Shown here one piece after another: positions 14,154 through 22,104 of a DNA stretch of 27,491 nt. Made by a program: the position numbers and the translations under genes. The notes beneath the pieces were generated by a model, which saw only the letters and a program-made list of their open reading frames with translations, ran no database searches and had not been told where the DNA came from. Each line of letters opens with the position of its first letter. Position 1 is the first letter of the stretch. Origin of the DNA: Scatosoma sp045588185 (lineage in GTDB: Bacteria > Bacillota > Clostridia > Christensenellales > Borkfalkiaceae); NCBI GenBank assembly GCA_045588185.1, contig JAZNDR010000042.1, positions 1 through 27,491 on the forward strand. The letters are read 5' to 3'.

Positions 14154-14706
14154 AGCGTATACCGTCCTTTTCAAGTGCGTTTTTTAACGCGGTCTTACCG
14201 CGCGCAAGCAGGTTATACACCCTCTTTATATTTTTCCCCGTTACCGCGCCGATTTGTTCGGGCGAAAGTCCGTCGTAATACCGAAGCACGAGCGCTTCCT
14301 TATATTCGGGCTTGATTTTTTCAAGCGTATTCTTTAAAACCGCGCTCCGCTCCTTGTCTTGTGCGGTGTCGGGCGGGGAATAGGACAAAAACGAGGGAGT
14401 GTCTACCAACGATTCCAAGGAAAGCTCCTTTTTCCGTTTGCGTTTTTTCAAGGCGTTCAAGCTTTTATTGCGCGCAATTTTGTATAAGTAGGTTTTGAAG
14501 CTTGCGTTTTCTTGCGGCTTGAACGAACGGTGAAAGTAAAGGGAAATAAAGGTTTCCTGCATAATATCCTCGGCGAGCGCAAGGTCGTAAACGTAGCCGT
14601 AAATAAAGCGCAACAGCCCCCGTTGATACAGGGAGATAAGCGCCTCTAATCCCTTTTCGTCGCCGTCTAAAAACCGTCGGTACAGCGTAAAGCCGTCCTC
14701 TTGCAT
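14140..14706 (-). CDS. RNA polymerase ECF-type sigma factor
   Basis: An extracytoplasmic-function sigma-70 factor of 188 residues. Region 2 is at about 10-85 (FLDGDEKGLEALISLYQRGL, YVYDLALAEDIMQETFISLY, SFKTYLYKIARNKSLNALKK). Region 4 is at about 125-180 (IKPEYKEALVLRYYDGLSPE followed by the helix-turn-helix NIKRVYNLLARGKTALKNAL). There is no region 3. The ATG at 14706 directly follows GGGAGG. It is co-transcribed with the overlapping small membrane protein gene. Its regulon is unknown. Confidence 0.92.
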   Translation of the reverse strand: MQEDGFTLYRRFLDGDEKGLEALISLYQRGLLRFIYGYVYDLALAEDIMQETFISLYFHRSFKPQENASFKTYLYKIARNKSLNALKKRKRKKELSLESLVDTPSFLSYSPPDTAQDKERSAVLKNTLEKIKPEYKEALVLRYYDGLSPEQIGAVTGKNIKRVYNLLARGKTALKNALEKDGIRYEDL

Positions 14707-14758
14707 ACAACCTCCCGCTTTTGGGGGCTGCAACCTTTAAACAACGCCCGAAAGCTTT

Positions 14759-15463
14759 TTACTCGCTCTTTTTATGACAATGCTCGTAATACCAACACCG
14801 ATACGGACAATCGCACTGCTCGCCCACTGGAATTTGGGGCAGGGGCGCGTCCTTTTTCTTTACTTTCCCAAGCTCGAAAATGCGTTTTTCCGCTACCCGT
14901 TCCTCTATGCGAGCCAGCCTCGTAACTTCCTCTATCAAGAAGCGTAAACCGCCGTGCTCGATAGCTTCATCGCATACCTGCCCCCCACTTTCCTCTTTTT
15001 TATCCGCGTTGAGTATCAGGGAACAGGTCGTAATTTTCACGCCGCATTTGCGCAATATCAACCGCTGAAAGCCCAAATCGAGTAAAAATTCCTTGCGGAC
15101 GGCAGGGGCGTTTTTCACTTCGTACAAAGCGTATCCGTCCCCGTCCTTTTTTAAAATATCGGCGGCGCAGTAATTGCCGTACCACGAAAACGCACCCTCG
15201 CAAATAACCGCTTGGTTTTGCGCAAGCAGCGCCTGCGTTTTTTCAATCATTGCGGCGTAGTTTAATCTGCCGTTCTCTTTGAAAACGGTCGTTTCTACGA
15301 ACTCGCCGAAAATGGACATCGCCTTGTCGCCGAACTCGTTGCCCGCGTCTAAACGCGCTTGCACTTCGGGCGGAATAATTTTCAGTTCGGGCGCGTGCGC
15401 GTCCAGCCACAGCATTTTTTCGCATTGTAACCCGCGCACGAAATCGGTTTTGGATATGGGCAT
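14759..15463 (-). CDS. Cas4-like PD-(D/E)XK protein with C-terminal cysteine cluster
   Basis: A 234-residue protein resembling the N-terminal nuclease part of DUF2779 proteins. It starts MPISKTDFVRGLQCEKMLWL, the usual opening with a single cysteine. AQARLDAGNEFGDKAMSIFG-like and FVET segments follow, then the nuclease core: E of ICEGAFSWYGNYC, D of AADILKK and E-x-K in YALYEVKNAP. Near the C-terminus CDCPYRCWYYEHC adds cysteines. Together with the N-terminal Cys this is the pattern of a Cas4-type iron-sulfur cluster. The downstream DUF2779 domain of full-length homologues is absent. No cas genes or CRISPR array occur nearby. AAGGAGG precedes the ATG. Motif copy 4 lies at about residue 160-165. 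Confidence 0.72.
   Translation of the reverse strand: MPISKTDFVRGLQCEKMLWLDAHAPELKIIPPEVQARLDAGNEFGDKAMSIFGEFVETTVFKENGRLNYAAMIEKTQALLAQNQAVICEGAFSWYGNYCAADILKKDGDGYALYEVKNAPAVRKEFLLDLGFQRLILRKCGVKITTCSLILNADKKEESGGQVCDEAIEHGGLRFLIEEVTRLARIEERVAEKRIFELGKVKKKDAPLPQIPVGEQCDCPYRCWYYEHCHKKSE
14964..14988 (+). repeat. GCRTACCTGCCCCC motif, copy 4 (within Cas4-like gene)
   Basis: CTTCATCGCATACCTGCCCC plus CC. It encodes SGGQVCDEA, strikingly like GGQVRDE from copy 1 in an unrelated protein. Confidence 0.7.
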
Positions 15464-15490
15464 AGCTTGCCTCCTTGACAGTATTTGTTA

Positions 15491-15515
15491 TTTTGCGCCC
15501 GTCATACGCGCAAAA
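15491..15515. other. Perfect inverted repeat upstream of the Cas4-like gene
   Basis: TTTTGCGC (15491-15498) and GCGCAAAA (15508-15515), 9 bases apart. It lies between the glyS terminator and the next gene, about 30 nt before its ribosome binding site. It could be an operator or a leader hairpin. Confidence 0.4.
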
Positions 15516-15516
15516 A

Positions 15517-15545
15517 TGATAAAAGAGCAGGTTACCTGCCCTTTT
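15517..15545 (-). terminator. Terminator of glyS
   Basis: AAAAGGGCAGG/CCTGCTCTTTT on the minus strand (one G.U) with a 3-base loop, then ATCATTTTTG. It lies 17 nt after the glyS stop. Confidence 0.8.
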
Positions 15546-15561
15546 ACCGTTGATTTTTCAA

Positions 15562-16962
15562 TTAAAATTCAAGTTTTTCTTCGATATACTTAATCGCTTC
15601 GTCTACGGTTACGCGGATTTGCTGCATAGTGTCGCGGTCGCGGACGGTAACGGTGTTGTCTTCCAAGGTCTGGAAGTCGATCGTTACGCAGAACGGCGTA
15701 CCGATTTCGTCCTGACGGCGGTAACGCTTACCGATAGAACCCGTTACGTCGTAGGTTGCAGGGAATTTTTTAAGCATTTTCGTGTAAATCTCGGTTGCCT
15801 GTTCGGAAAGATTTTTCTGCAAGGGCAATACGGCGCACTTGTAAGGTGCAAGCGCGGGGTGGAAACGGAGCACCGTACGGATATCGTTCTTTTCCGCGTC
15901 TACCACTTCTTCGTCGTACGCTTCGGTCAAGAATGCGAGCACCACGCGGTCCGCACCCAAAGAGGGTTCAACGACGTAAGGCACGTATCTTTCGTTCGTT
16001 ACGGGGTCGAGATAGTCGATCTGCTTTCCGCATTCCTTAGCGTGTTGCGATAAATCGTAGTCCGTTCTATCCGCAATACCCCAAAGCTCGCCCCAGCCGA
16101 ACGCGAAGTTGTATTCGAAGTCGGTGGTTGCTTTCGAGTAGAAGCAAAGTTCTTCGGGGGAATGGTCGCGAAGGTGTAAATTTTCCGCTTTCATGCCCAG
16201 CGACAACAGCCAGTCGCGGCAAAAATCTTTCCAGTAAGCAAACCATTCGAGGTCGGTGCCCGGCTTACAGAAGAATTCCAGCTCCATTTGTTCAAATTCA
16301 CGGGTACGGAAGGTGAAGTTACCGGGGGTGATTTCGTTACGGAAAGATTTACCGATTTGACCGATACCGAACGGCACGCGCATACGGGTAGAACGTTGTA
16401 CGTTTTCGAAGTTTACGAAGATACCCTGCGCCGTTTCGGGACGGAGATATACGGTGTTCGCGCTATCCTCGGTAACCCCTTGGAAAGTTTTAAACATTAA
16501 GTTGAATTTACGGATAGAGGTAAAGTCGGAATTTCCGCAGATAGGGCAAACGATTTTGTGTTCGTTAATGAACGCTTCCAACGCGTCGTTGTCCATCGCT
16601 TCTACCTTTACGTCCAAACCTTTTTTCGCCACGTACGCTTCTACGAGGTTGTCCGCGCGGTGGCGGGCTTTACAGCTCTTGCAGTCCATAAGCGGGTCGG
16701 AGAATCCGCCGAGGTGTCCCGAAGCTTTCCAAGTACGGGTGTTCATAAGAATAGCGCAGTCTACGCCCGTGTTGTAGGGGTTTTCCTGTATAAACTTTTT
16801 CCACCACGCCTTTTTCACGTTGTTTTTCAGTTCCACGCCCAAAGGACCGTAGTCCCAGGTGTTTGCCAAGCCGCCGTAAATCTCGCTTCCTGCGAAGATA
16901 AAGCCTCTGTTCTTGCAAAGGGCAACGAGCTTTTCCATCGTTACCGCTCTTTTTTCTGCCAT
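15562..16962 (-). CDS. glyS: Glycine--tRNA ligase, single-chain dimeric type
   Basis: Class II synthetase that charges tRNA-Gly. The 466-residue length and one-chain form identify the homodimeric type, not the tetrameric alpha/beta type. Diagnostic sequences are SEIYGGLANTWDYGPLGVEL (motif 1 region), RPETAQGIFVNF and RVPFGIGQIGKSFRNEITPG (motif 2), FRTREFEQMELEFF, and VEPSLGADRVVLAFL (motif 3). The anticodon-binding domain starts at about 370 (LAPYKCAVLPLQKN). The ATG has GAGAGG upstream. The leader to the promoter is only about 35 nt, too short for a T-box. Confidence 0.97.
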   Translation of the reverse strand: MAEKRAVTMEKLVALCKNRGFIFAGSEIYGGLANTWDYGPLGVELKNNVKKAWWKKFIQENPYNTGVDCAILMNTRTWKASGHLGGFSDPLMDCKSCKARHRADNLVEAYVAKKGLDVKVEAMDNDALEAFINEHKIVCPICGNSDFTSIRKFNLMFKTFQGVTEDSANTVYLRPETAQGIFVNFENVQRSTRMRVPFGIGQIGKSFRNEITPGNFTFRTREFEQMELEFFCKPGTDLEWFAYWKDFCRDWLLSLGMKAENLHLRDHSPEELCFYSKATTDFEYNFAFGWGELWGIADRTDYDLSQHAKECGKQIDYLDPVTNERYVPYVVEPSLGADRVVLAFLTEAYDEEVVDAEKNDIRTVLRFHPALAPYKCAVLPLQKNLSEQATEIYTKMLKKFPATYDVTGSIGKRYRRQDEIGTPFCVTIDFQTLEDNTVTVRDRDTMQQIRVTVDEAIKYIEEKLEF

Positions 16963-17002
16963 AATCGTATACCTCTCGATTCAAAAAATTTTTAACGATT
17001 TT

Positions 17003-17032
17003 ATTATACGATATTTTTCTCGTTTAAGTCAA
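17003..17032 (-). promoter_or_regulatory. Promoter of glyS
   Basis: Minus-strand TTGACT (17027-17032), 18-nt spacer, TATAAT (17003-17008). Confidence 0.8.
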
Positions 17033-17174
17033 TCGAAAGAAGCGAATTTCCCGCGAAATTTTTTTTACGGAGCGCAAAAAGCATAAAAACCGCGCCGATA
17101 AAGAAAAATTCTGCCGATTCGGCAAAAAAATCGAAAAAATTTACGGCGGAAGTATTCCCTTTTTCGAAAATATG

Positions 17175-17203
17175 TGCTATAATGTATAAGTAATATTATA
17201 CAT
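17175..17203 (+). promoter_or_regulatory. Promoter and possible operator of fhs
   Basis: Extended -10 TGC-TATAAT (17175-17183) without a good -35 box. Overlapping its end is a perfect inverted repeat, ATGTATAA-GTAATA-TTATACAT (17182-17203), which covers the expected transcription start. That is a typical place for a repressor site, though it could also form a weak 5' hairpin. The bound protein is unknown. Confidence 0.55.
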
Positions 17204-17218
17204 ATGAGAGGATAGACT

Positions 17219-18874
17219 ATGCTTTCGGATATTGAAATTGCAGAGAGCGCACAGCTCATCGACGTGCGCGAGGTAGCGAAAAAGCTCGGCTTGGAAGAAG
17301 CCGACCTTGAACTGTACGGCAAATACAAGGCGAAAATCACTTTGCCTAAAAACGCGAAAAGAAACGCCAAGCTCGTGCTGGTAACGGCGATCAACCCCAC
17401 CGCTTCGGGCGAGGGCAAAACCACCGTTTCTATCGGGCTTGCCGACGGACTTTCCAAAATCGGCAAAAAGGCTTGCCTTGCCCTGCGCGAACCCTCGCTG
17501 GGCCCCGTGTTCGGGATTAAAGGCGGCGCGGCGGGCGGCGGTTATGCACAGGTCGTGCCTATGTCGGAAATCAATTTGCATTTCACGGGCGACCTGCACG
17601 CGATCACGGCGGCGAACAACCTGCTTTGCGCGTTGATGGATAACCATATTTTCCGCGGGAACGAACTGAAAATCGACACGAATAATATTTATTTCCACCG
17701 CTGTATGGATATGAACGAACGCCAGCTTATCAATATCACGATCGGCGGTAAGGGCAGAGGCGTGGAAAGAGAAGACCATTTCGATATCACGGCGGCAAGC
17801 GAAATTATGGCGGTGCTGTGTCTTGCAACGGACATTGACGACTTGAAAAAACGGCTCGGAAACATTATCGTAGGCTTGAACACCGACGGCGATTTCGTGC
17901 GCGCAAAGGATATTGCGGGCGCGGTCGGTTCGATGGCGGTGCTCTTAAAGGACGCAATGAAACCCAACCTCGTACAAACGCTCGAACACACTCCCGCTAT
18001 TATTCACGGCGGACCGTTTGCGAATATCGCGCACGGCTGTAACAGTGTGCAAGCGACCTACGCGGCTATGAGTCTTGCCGATTACGCGATTACCGAAGCG
18101 GGCTTCGGCGCGGACCTCGGCGCGGAAAAATTCCTCGACACGAAATGCCGTGCGGCGGGAATTGAGCCCAACTGCGTGGTGATCGTAGCGACGGTCAAAG
18201 CGTTAAAGCTTCACGGGGGCGCGGACAAAGCGACGCTTTCGGAAGAGAACTTGGAAGCGCTTGAAAAGGGTATGCCTAACCTCTTGAAGCATATCGAAAA
18301 TATCAAGACGGTTTATAAAAAGCCCGTTGTCGTAGCAATGAACAGATTTTTCACGGACACGCAAGCGGAAACCGACCTCGTTATCGAAACGGTACGCAAA
18401 GCAGGCTCGGTAGCGGTGTTTACCGACGTGTTCTTGAAAGGCGGCGAGGGCGGAAAAGAGCTTGCCGAGGAAGTCGTGAAAGCTTGCGAAGTGCCCTCTA
18501 AATTATGCCACCCGTACGAGCTGGACGAGGGGGTTTGCGAAAAAATCGAGAACGTAGCGAAGAAAATTTACGGCGCGGACGGCGTGGATTTCTCGGACGA
18601 AGCGCTTGCAAAGATTAAGACGATAGAAGAAAAGGGTTGCGGGAACCTGCCCGTAATTATAGCGAAAACGCAGTACTCCCTTTCGGACAATGCCGAACTA
18701 TTAGGAAGACCCGAGGGCTTTAAAATCACGGTACGGGATATCGTATTAAAAGGCGGCGCAGGCTTTATCGTAGCGATTGCGGGCAAGATAATGTTAATGC
18801 CCAGTCTTGGCGCGCACCCCGCGGCGGAGAAGATAGACTTATTATCCGACGGCACGATAGTTGGACTTTCGTAA
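17219..18874 (+). CDS. fhs: Formate--tetrahydrofolate ligase
   Basis: Uses ATP to join formate to tetrahydrofolate, giving 10-formyl-THF for purines, formyl-Met and, in acetogens, the methyl branch of the Wood-Ljungdahl pathway. The 551 residues are full length for the family. The P-loop is the variant INPTASGEGKTT (about 58-69, usually TPTPAGEGKTT). REPSLGPVFGIKGGAAGGGY follows and is nearly invariant in the family, as are FTGDLHAITAANNLL and AYGADGV-like segments near the C-terminus. AGAGGAT precedes the ATG. Repeat D starts at the last base of the stop codon and separates the gene from glnS. Confidence 0.98.
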   Translation: MLSDIEIAESAQLIDVREVAKKLGLEEADLELYGKYKAKITLPKNAKRNAKLVLVTAINPTASGEGKTTVSIGLADGLSKIGKKACLALREPSLGPVFGIKGGAAGGGYAQVVPMSEINLHFTGDLHAITAANNLLCALMDNHIFRGNELKIDTNNIYFHRCMDMNERQLINITIGGKGRGVEREDHFDITAASEIMAVLCLATDIDDLKKRLGNIIVGLNTDGDFVRAKDIAGAVGSMAVLLKDAMKPNLVQTLEHTPAIIHGGPFANIAHGCNSVQATYAAMSLADYAITEAGFGADLGAEKFLDTKCRAAGIEPNCVVIVATVKALKLHGGADKATLSEENLEALEKGMPNLLKHIENIKTVYKKPVVVAMNRFFTDTQAETDLVIETVRKAGSVAVFTDVFLKGGEGGKELAEEVVKACEVPSKLCHPYELDEGVCEKIENVAKKIYGADGVDFSDEALAKIKTIEEKGCGNLPVIIAKTQYSLSDNAELLGRPEGFKITVRDIVLKGGAGFIVAIAGKIMLMPSLGAHPAAEKIDLLSDGTIVGLS

Positions 18875-19130
18875 AGGTTAGAAGTCAAGAAACTTAGTTT
18901 CTTGCGGGCGGTGAGCCACCGCGGGCGAGCCTTTCTATCTTTTGGCGAGGCTTAGGATAAACGGCATCGTTCCCAACGAGGGGTCAAGGGGCATTGTCCC
19001 TTGCGGATTGTAAAGGCAGAGCCTTTACGCCTCGACGGCAGTCGCGCCCGAAGGGCGTTATAGCCTTCTATTAAGCAACCATAGGTTGCGCTACACACCG
19101 CGTAAGCGGTTAATCGCTAAGGCGAACAAC
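18874..19130 (+). repeat. Hairpin-modular repeat, copy D (between fhs and glnS)
   Basis: The longest copy (257 bp). It opens AAGGTTAGAAGTC plus the palindrome CAAGAAACTTAGTTTCTTG, as in copy B. It then carries extra modules (GCGGTGAGCCACCGC, a GCCTTTCTATCTTTTGGCGAGGC region, and the GGGGTCAAGGGGCATTGTCC block shared with copy A). After that comes AAAGGCAGAGCCTTT, the shared CGCCTCGACGGCAGTCGCGC, and hairpins CGCCCGAAGGGCG, GCAACCATAGGTTGC and ACCGCGTAAGCGGT. It ends AATCGCTAAGGCGAACAAC. Confidence 0.9.
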
Positions 19131-19163
19131 GAATTTGTAGAACCATTATAAAAGAGAGAACTT

Positions 19164-20798
19164 ATGAAAAAAATCGAAGCAACGAATTTTATCGAACAAA
19201 TCATTAACGACGATATCGAAAACGGCAGAATCGAAGCGGTACAAACCCGTTTCCCGCCCGAACCGAACGGATATCTCCATATCGGGCATATCAAAAGTAT
19301 GCTCGTCAATTTCGGCACGGCGCAAAAATACGAGGGTAAATGCAATCTCTTTTTCGACGATACCAACCCTTCCAAGGAAAAAACGGAATTTGTAGACGCA
19401 ATTCGCCGCGATATTGCTTGGGTGGGTTACGATTGGGCAAAAGAGGTATACGCTTCCGACTTTTTCCCTATCATTTATGAGTACGCGGAAAAGCTGATTA
19501 CCGACGGCAAGGCGTTCGTTTGCGACCTTTCCCCCGAACAAATCAGCGCGACTCGCGGTACGCTCACCGAAGCGGGCACGGAAAGTCCCTATCGCAATCG
19601 CAGCGTGGAAGAAAATTTACAGCTTTTCCGTGAAATGAAAGCGGGTAAATACCCCGACGGCAGTAAATGCCTGCGTGCGAAAATAGATATGGCGTCGCCG
19701 AATATGAACATGCGCGACCCCGTTATCTACCGCATTTTGCGCGCTACGCACCACCGCACGGGCGATACTTGGTGTATCTATCCTATGTACGACTACGCAC
19801 ACCCCATTTGCGACTATTTACAGGGCGTAACCCATTCCCTTTGCACCTTGGAATTTGAGGATCACCGCCCCCTGTACGATTGGGTGGGTATCAACCTCGG
19901 TTTTGCACCCAAGCCCCGTCAAATCGAGTTCGCAAGACTCGCCGTTACCAACACGGTTATGTCCAAGCGTTACTTGAAAAAGTTAGTGGAAGAGGGGCAC
20001 GTGCACGGCTGGGACGATCCCCGTATGCCGACGGTCGCAGGGCTTAGAAACCGCGGCGTTCCCCCCGAAGCACTGTTGGATTTCTGTACGAAAATCGGTA
20101 TCGTAAAGGCGAACTCCGAATGTCAGCTTTCCTATTTAGAAGCGTGTATCCGCGACAATCTCAACGAAAACGCCGAGCGCGCTATGGCGGTTTTAGACCC
20201 CCTCAAAATTACGATTACCAACTACGAGGGTACGGAAGAATTAGAAACGGCGATACACCCGCTCAAACCCGAACTGGGCACGCGTAAGGTAGCGTTTTCG
20301 AGCGAAGTGTATATCGACAGAGCGGATTTCTCGCTCAATCCTCCACCCAAGTATCAGCGTTTGAAGCAGGACGGCTACGTTCGCTTAAAAGGCGCGTATA
20401 TCATTCACTGCGACGAAGTGATTTTAGACGAAAACGGCGAGGTTGCCGAGCTGAAATGCTCGTACGTACCCAACAGCCGTTCGTCGAGCGATACGAGCGG
20501 TATTAAGGTAAAAGGCACGATCCAGTGGGTGGACGGCAAGACGGGCGTGGACGCGGAAATCCGCCGTTACGGCTACCTTTTAAAGGACGCGGAATACGCA
20601 GGTCAGGATTTCGGCGAAAGAATGAACCTCGACAGCGAGCATATTTTCTACGGCAAAGCAGAGCCGTATTTAGCGGAGAACGCGGATAATAAAGCATTCC
20701 AGCTTATGCGCGTGGGATATTATAAGAAATGCGTAAACGATAAGGGCGGTTTGGTGCTTTCCGAAATCGTTTCGTTAAAGGATAATTTCAATAAGTAA
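19164..20798 (+). CDS. glnS: Glutamine--tRNA ligase
   Basis: Class I synthetase that charges tRNA-Gln directly. The 544-residue protein has the HIGH region PPEPNGYLHIGH at 31-42 and the KMSKS equivalent VMSKRYL (from 266). It also has WVGYDW...ASDFFPIIYEYAEKLI and LRAKIDMASPNMNMRDPVIY, characteristic of GlnRS as opposed to GluRS. The C-terminal anticodon-binding beta-barrels begin at about 340 (VDPLKITITNY-like start). Many Firmicutes lack GlnRS and amidate Glu-tRNA-Gln instead, so its presence is informative about the lineage. GAGAG precedes the ATG. A membrane protein gene follows after 12 bp. Confidence 0.96.
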   Translation: MKKIEATNFIEQIINDDIENGRIEAVQTRFPPEPNGYLHIGHIKSMLVNFGTAQKYEGKCNLFFDDTNPSKEKTEFVDAIRRDIAWVGYDWAKEVYASDFFPIIYEYAEKLITDGKAFVCDLSPEQISATRGTLTEAGTESPYRNRSVEENLQLFREMKAGKYPDGSKCLRAKIDMASPNMNMRDPVIYRILRATHHRTGDTWCIYPMYDYAHPICDYLQGVTHSLCTLEFEDHRPLYDWVGINLGFAPKPRQIEFARLAVTNTVMSKRYLKKLVEEGHVHGWDDPRMPTVAGLRNRGVPPEALLDFCTKIGIVKANSECQLSYLEACIRDNLNENAERAMAVLDPLKITITNYEGTEELETAIHPLKPELGTRKVAFSSEVYIDRADFSLNPPPKYQRLKQDGYVRLKGAYIIHCDEVILDENGEVAELKCSYVPNSRSSSDTSGIKVKGTIQWVDGKTGVDAEIRRYGYLLKDAEYAGQDFGERMNLDSEHIFYGKAEPYLAENADNKAFQLMRVGYYKKCVNDKGGLVLSEIVSLKDNFNK

Positions 20799-20810
20799 GG
20801 AGAAAGGAAT

Positions 20811-22064
20811 ATGATGCCTTTGCATAGCATACTAACGGCGGCGGGAACGGCGCAAGGCGGTTCGAAAGGACCGATGATTCTTGCTATCGTTTTGGGCGCG
20901 TTGCTGTTGATCGCGTTCTGTATCGGGCTGAAAAAAGGCGCTCGGCGGGTAAGCTGGACGGGAACGGTCTGGTTGGCGGCGGGCGTGGTATTCCTGCTGC
21001 TTCATAAATACCTCGGCGTGAAACTCAACGACCTGCTTTCGCAAAAAATTACCTTTTTGCGTGAGTCCGTTCGTCCGTATCTGGGCTCGCTTGTGCTCGC
21101 CCTCGGCGCGGTCGTCGGCACGCTCATTTTATACGGCGTTTTTACCCTCCTTTTCCGCCCGAAAATCAAATGGAAAAGAAAGAAATTCGACCGTTACGCC
21201 TTTGAGGATAACGACGATTATTACGATTACGACGATGACGAGGATGACGACGAGGACGGAAAACGAATGGTCCGCAAGGGCTACGGCGCTCCCTCGGCTG
21301 TGAGCAGAATCCTCGGCGGATTGCTGTGCGCGGTCAATATCGGTATGATTTTGGCGGTTACCGTCGGTATTGCTTTGATGCTTTTAAGCGGCACGGGCTT
21401 AAAGACCCACTGGGGCGAATTTTTCTCCCACGCAATCGTACAAAAGGCAATCGGTTACGCCAATAAGTACGCCCTCGATTTACTGTTGATAGGTATTTTG
21501 GTGGCGTTTGCGTGCAAGGGCAAGAAAAGCGGATTTGTGGAAACCTTGCGTACCTTGCTTATGAATTTGGGTATGATTGCAGTCGTTGTCGCGGCGTTCT
21601 ATTTGCCCTTTGCAATGACGGCAACGGGCGTTGCGCCAAAGGGATTCGGTGGCAGTACGGTATTCGGACTTGTACAACGCTGTGAAGTAGCAATCGTGTC
21701 TATGGGCGGAGCGGTGGCGGCTGTTGCCCCGATCGTGTCCAAAATCGTCGCGGGACTGTTGCTTGCGATTTTGTTCGTAGCGGCGTTGCTTTTCGTCAAC
21801 TGGCTGTTAAAGCTGGCGGTCAAGGGCATTTCGAAAGTGGGTTTGCTTCGTACGGTAGACGGCAGTATCGCTTGCGTAATTTACTTGGTAGTAGGCGCGG
21901 CGGTATGCGCGGTCATTTGGGTATTGTTTGCGGTGCTGGCGTATTACGAGATTTTCAATATCGCCAACTATTTCACGGACGCAGCCACCTTATCGAACGC
22001 CTTTTTAAAGGCTTGTCAAGCGTATATCGACCCGATGCTTGCCACAATCGGCGCAGGCGCGTAA
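20811..22064 (+). CDS. Polytopic membrane protein with very acidic cytoplasmic loop
   Basis: An unrecognised 417-residue inner-membrane protein with about eight hydrophobic segments, including AIVLGALLLIAFCIGL (about 25-40), VWLAAGVVFLLLH and LVLALGAVVGTLILYGVFTLLF, and the rest spread over about 165-400. Between the third and fourth lies an exposed loop, RPKIKWKRKKFDRYAFEDND followed by a run of about 15 Asp, Glu and Tyr residues (about 136-152), then basic residues. Parts resemble CvpA-type proteins, but I would not assign that family. AAGGAGAAAGGAAT precedes tandem ATG codons at 20811 and 20814. The 12-bp spacing implies co-transcription with glnS. A terminator follows. Confidence 0.8.
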   Translation: MMPLHSILTAAGTAQGGSKGPMILAIVLGALLLIAFCIGLKKGARRVSWTGTVWLAAGVVFLLLHKYLGVKLNDLLSQKITFLRESVRPYLGSLVLALGAVVGTLILYGVFTLLFRPKIKWKRKKFDRYAFEDNDDYYDYDDDEDDDEDGKRMVRKGYGAPSAVSRILGGLLCAVNIGMILAVTVGIALMLLSGTGLKTHWGEFFSHAIVQKAIGYANKYALDLLLIGILVAFACKGKKSGFVETLRTLLMNLGMIAVVVAAFYLPFAMTATGVAPKGFGGSTVFGLVQRCEVAIVSMGGAVAAVAPIVSKIVAGLLLAILFVAALLFVNWLLKLAVKGISKVGLLRTVDGSIACVIYLVVGAAVCAVIWVLFAVLAYYEIFNIANYFTDAATLSNAFLKACQAYIDPMLATIGAGA

Positions 22065-22069
22065 ATAAA

Positions 22070-22104
22070 AACGAAGAGCGGGTTTTCATAACCCGCTCAA
22101 ATAA
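22070..22104. terminator. Bidirectional terminator between membrane protein and phospholipase genes
   Basis: Perfect 9-bp stem GAGCGGGTT/AACCCGCTC (22076-22084 and 22090-22098). It has T-rich tails on both strands and overlaps the last codons of the minus-strand gene. Confidence 0.85.

Noticed and set aside
16963..17040. T-box leader upstream of glyS
   Set aside because: The promoter leaves only about 35 nt of leader, far too short for a T-box.
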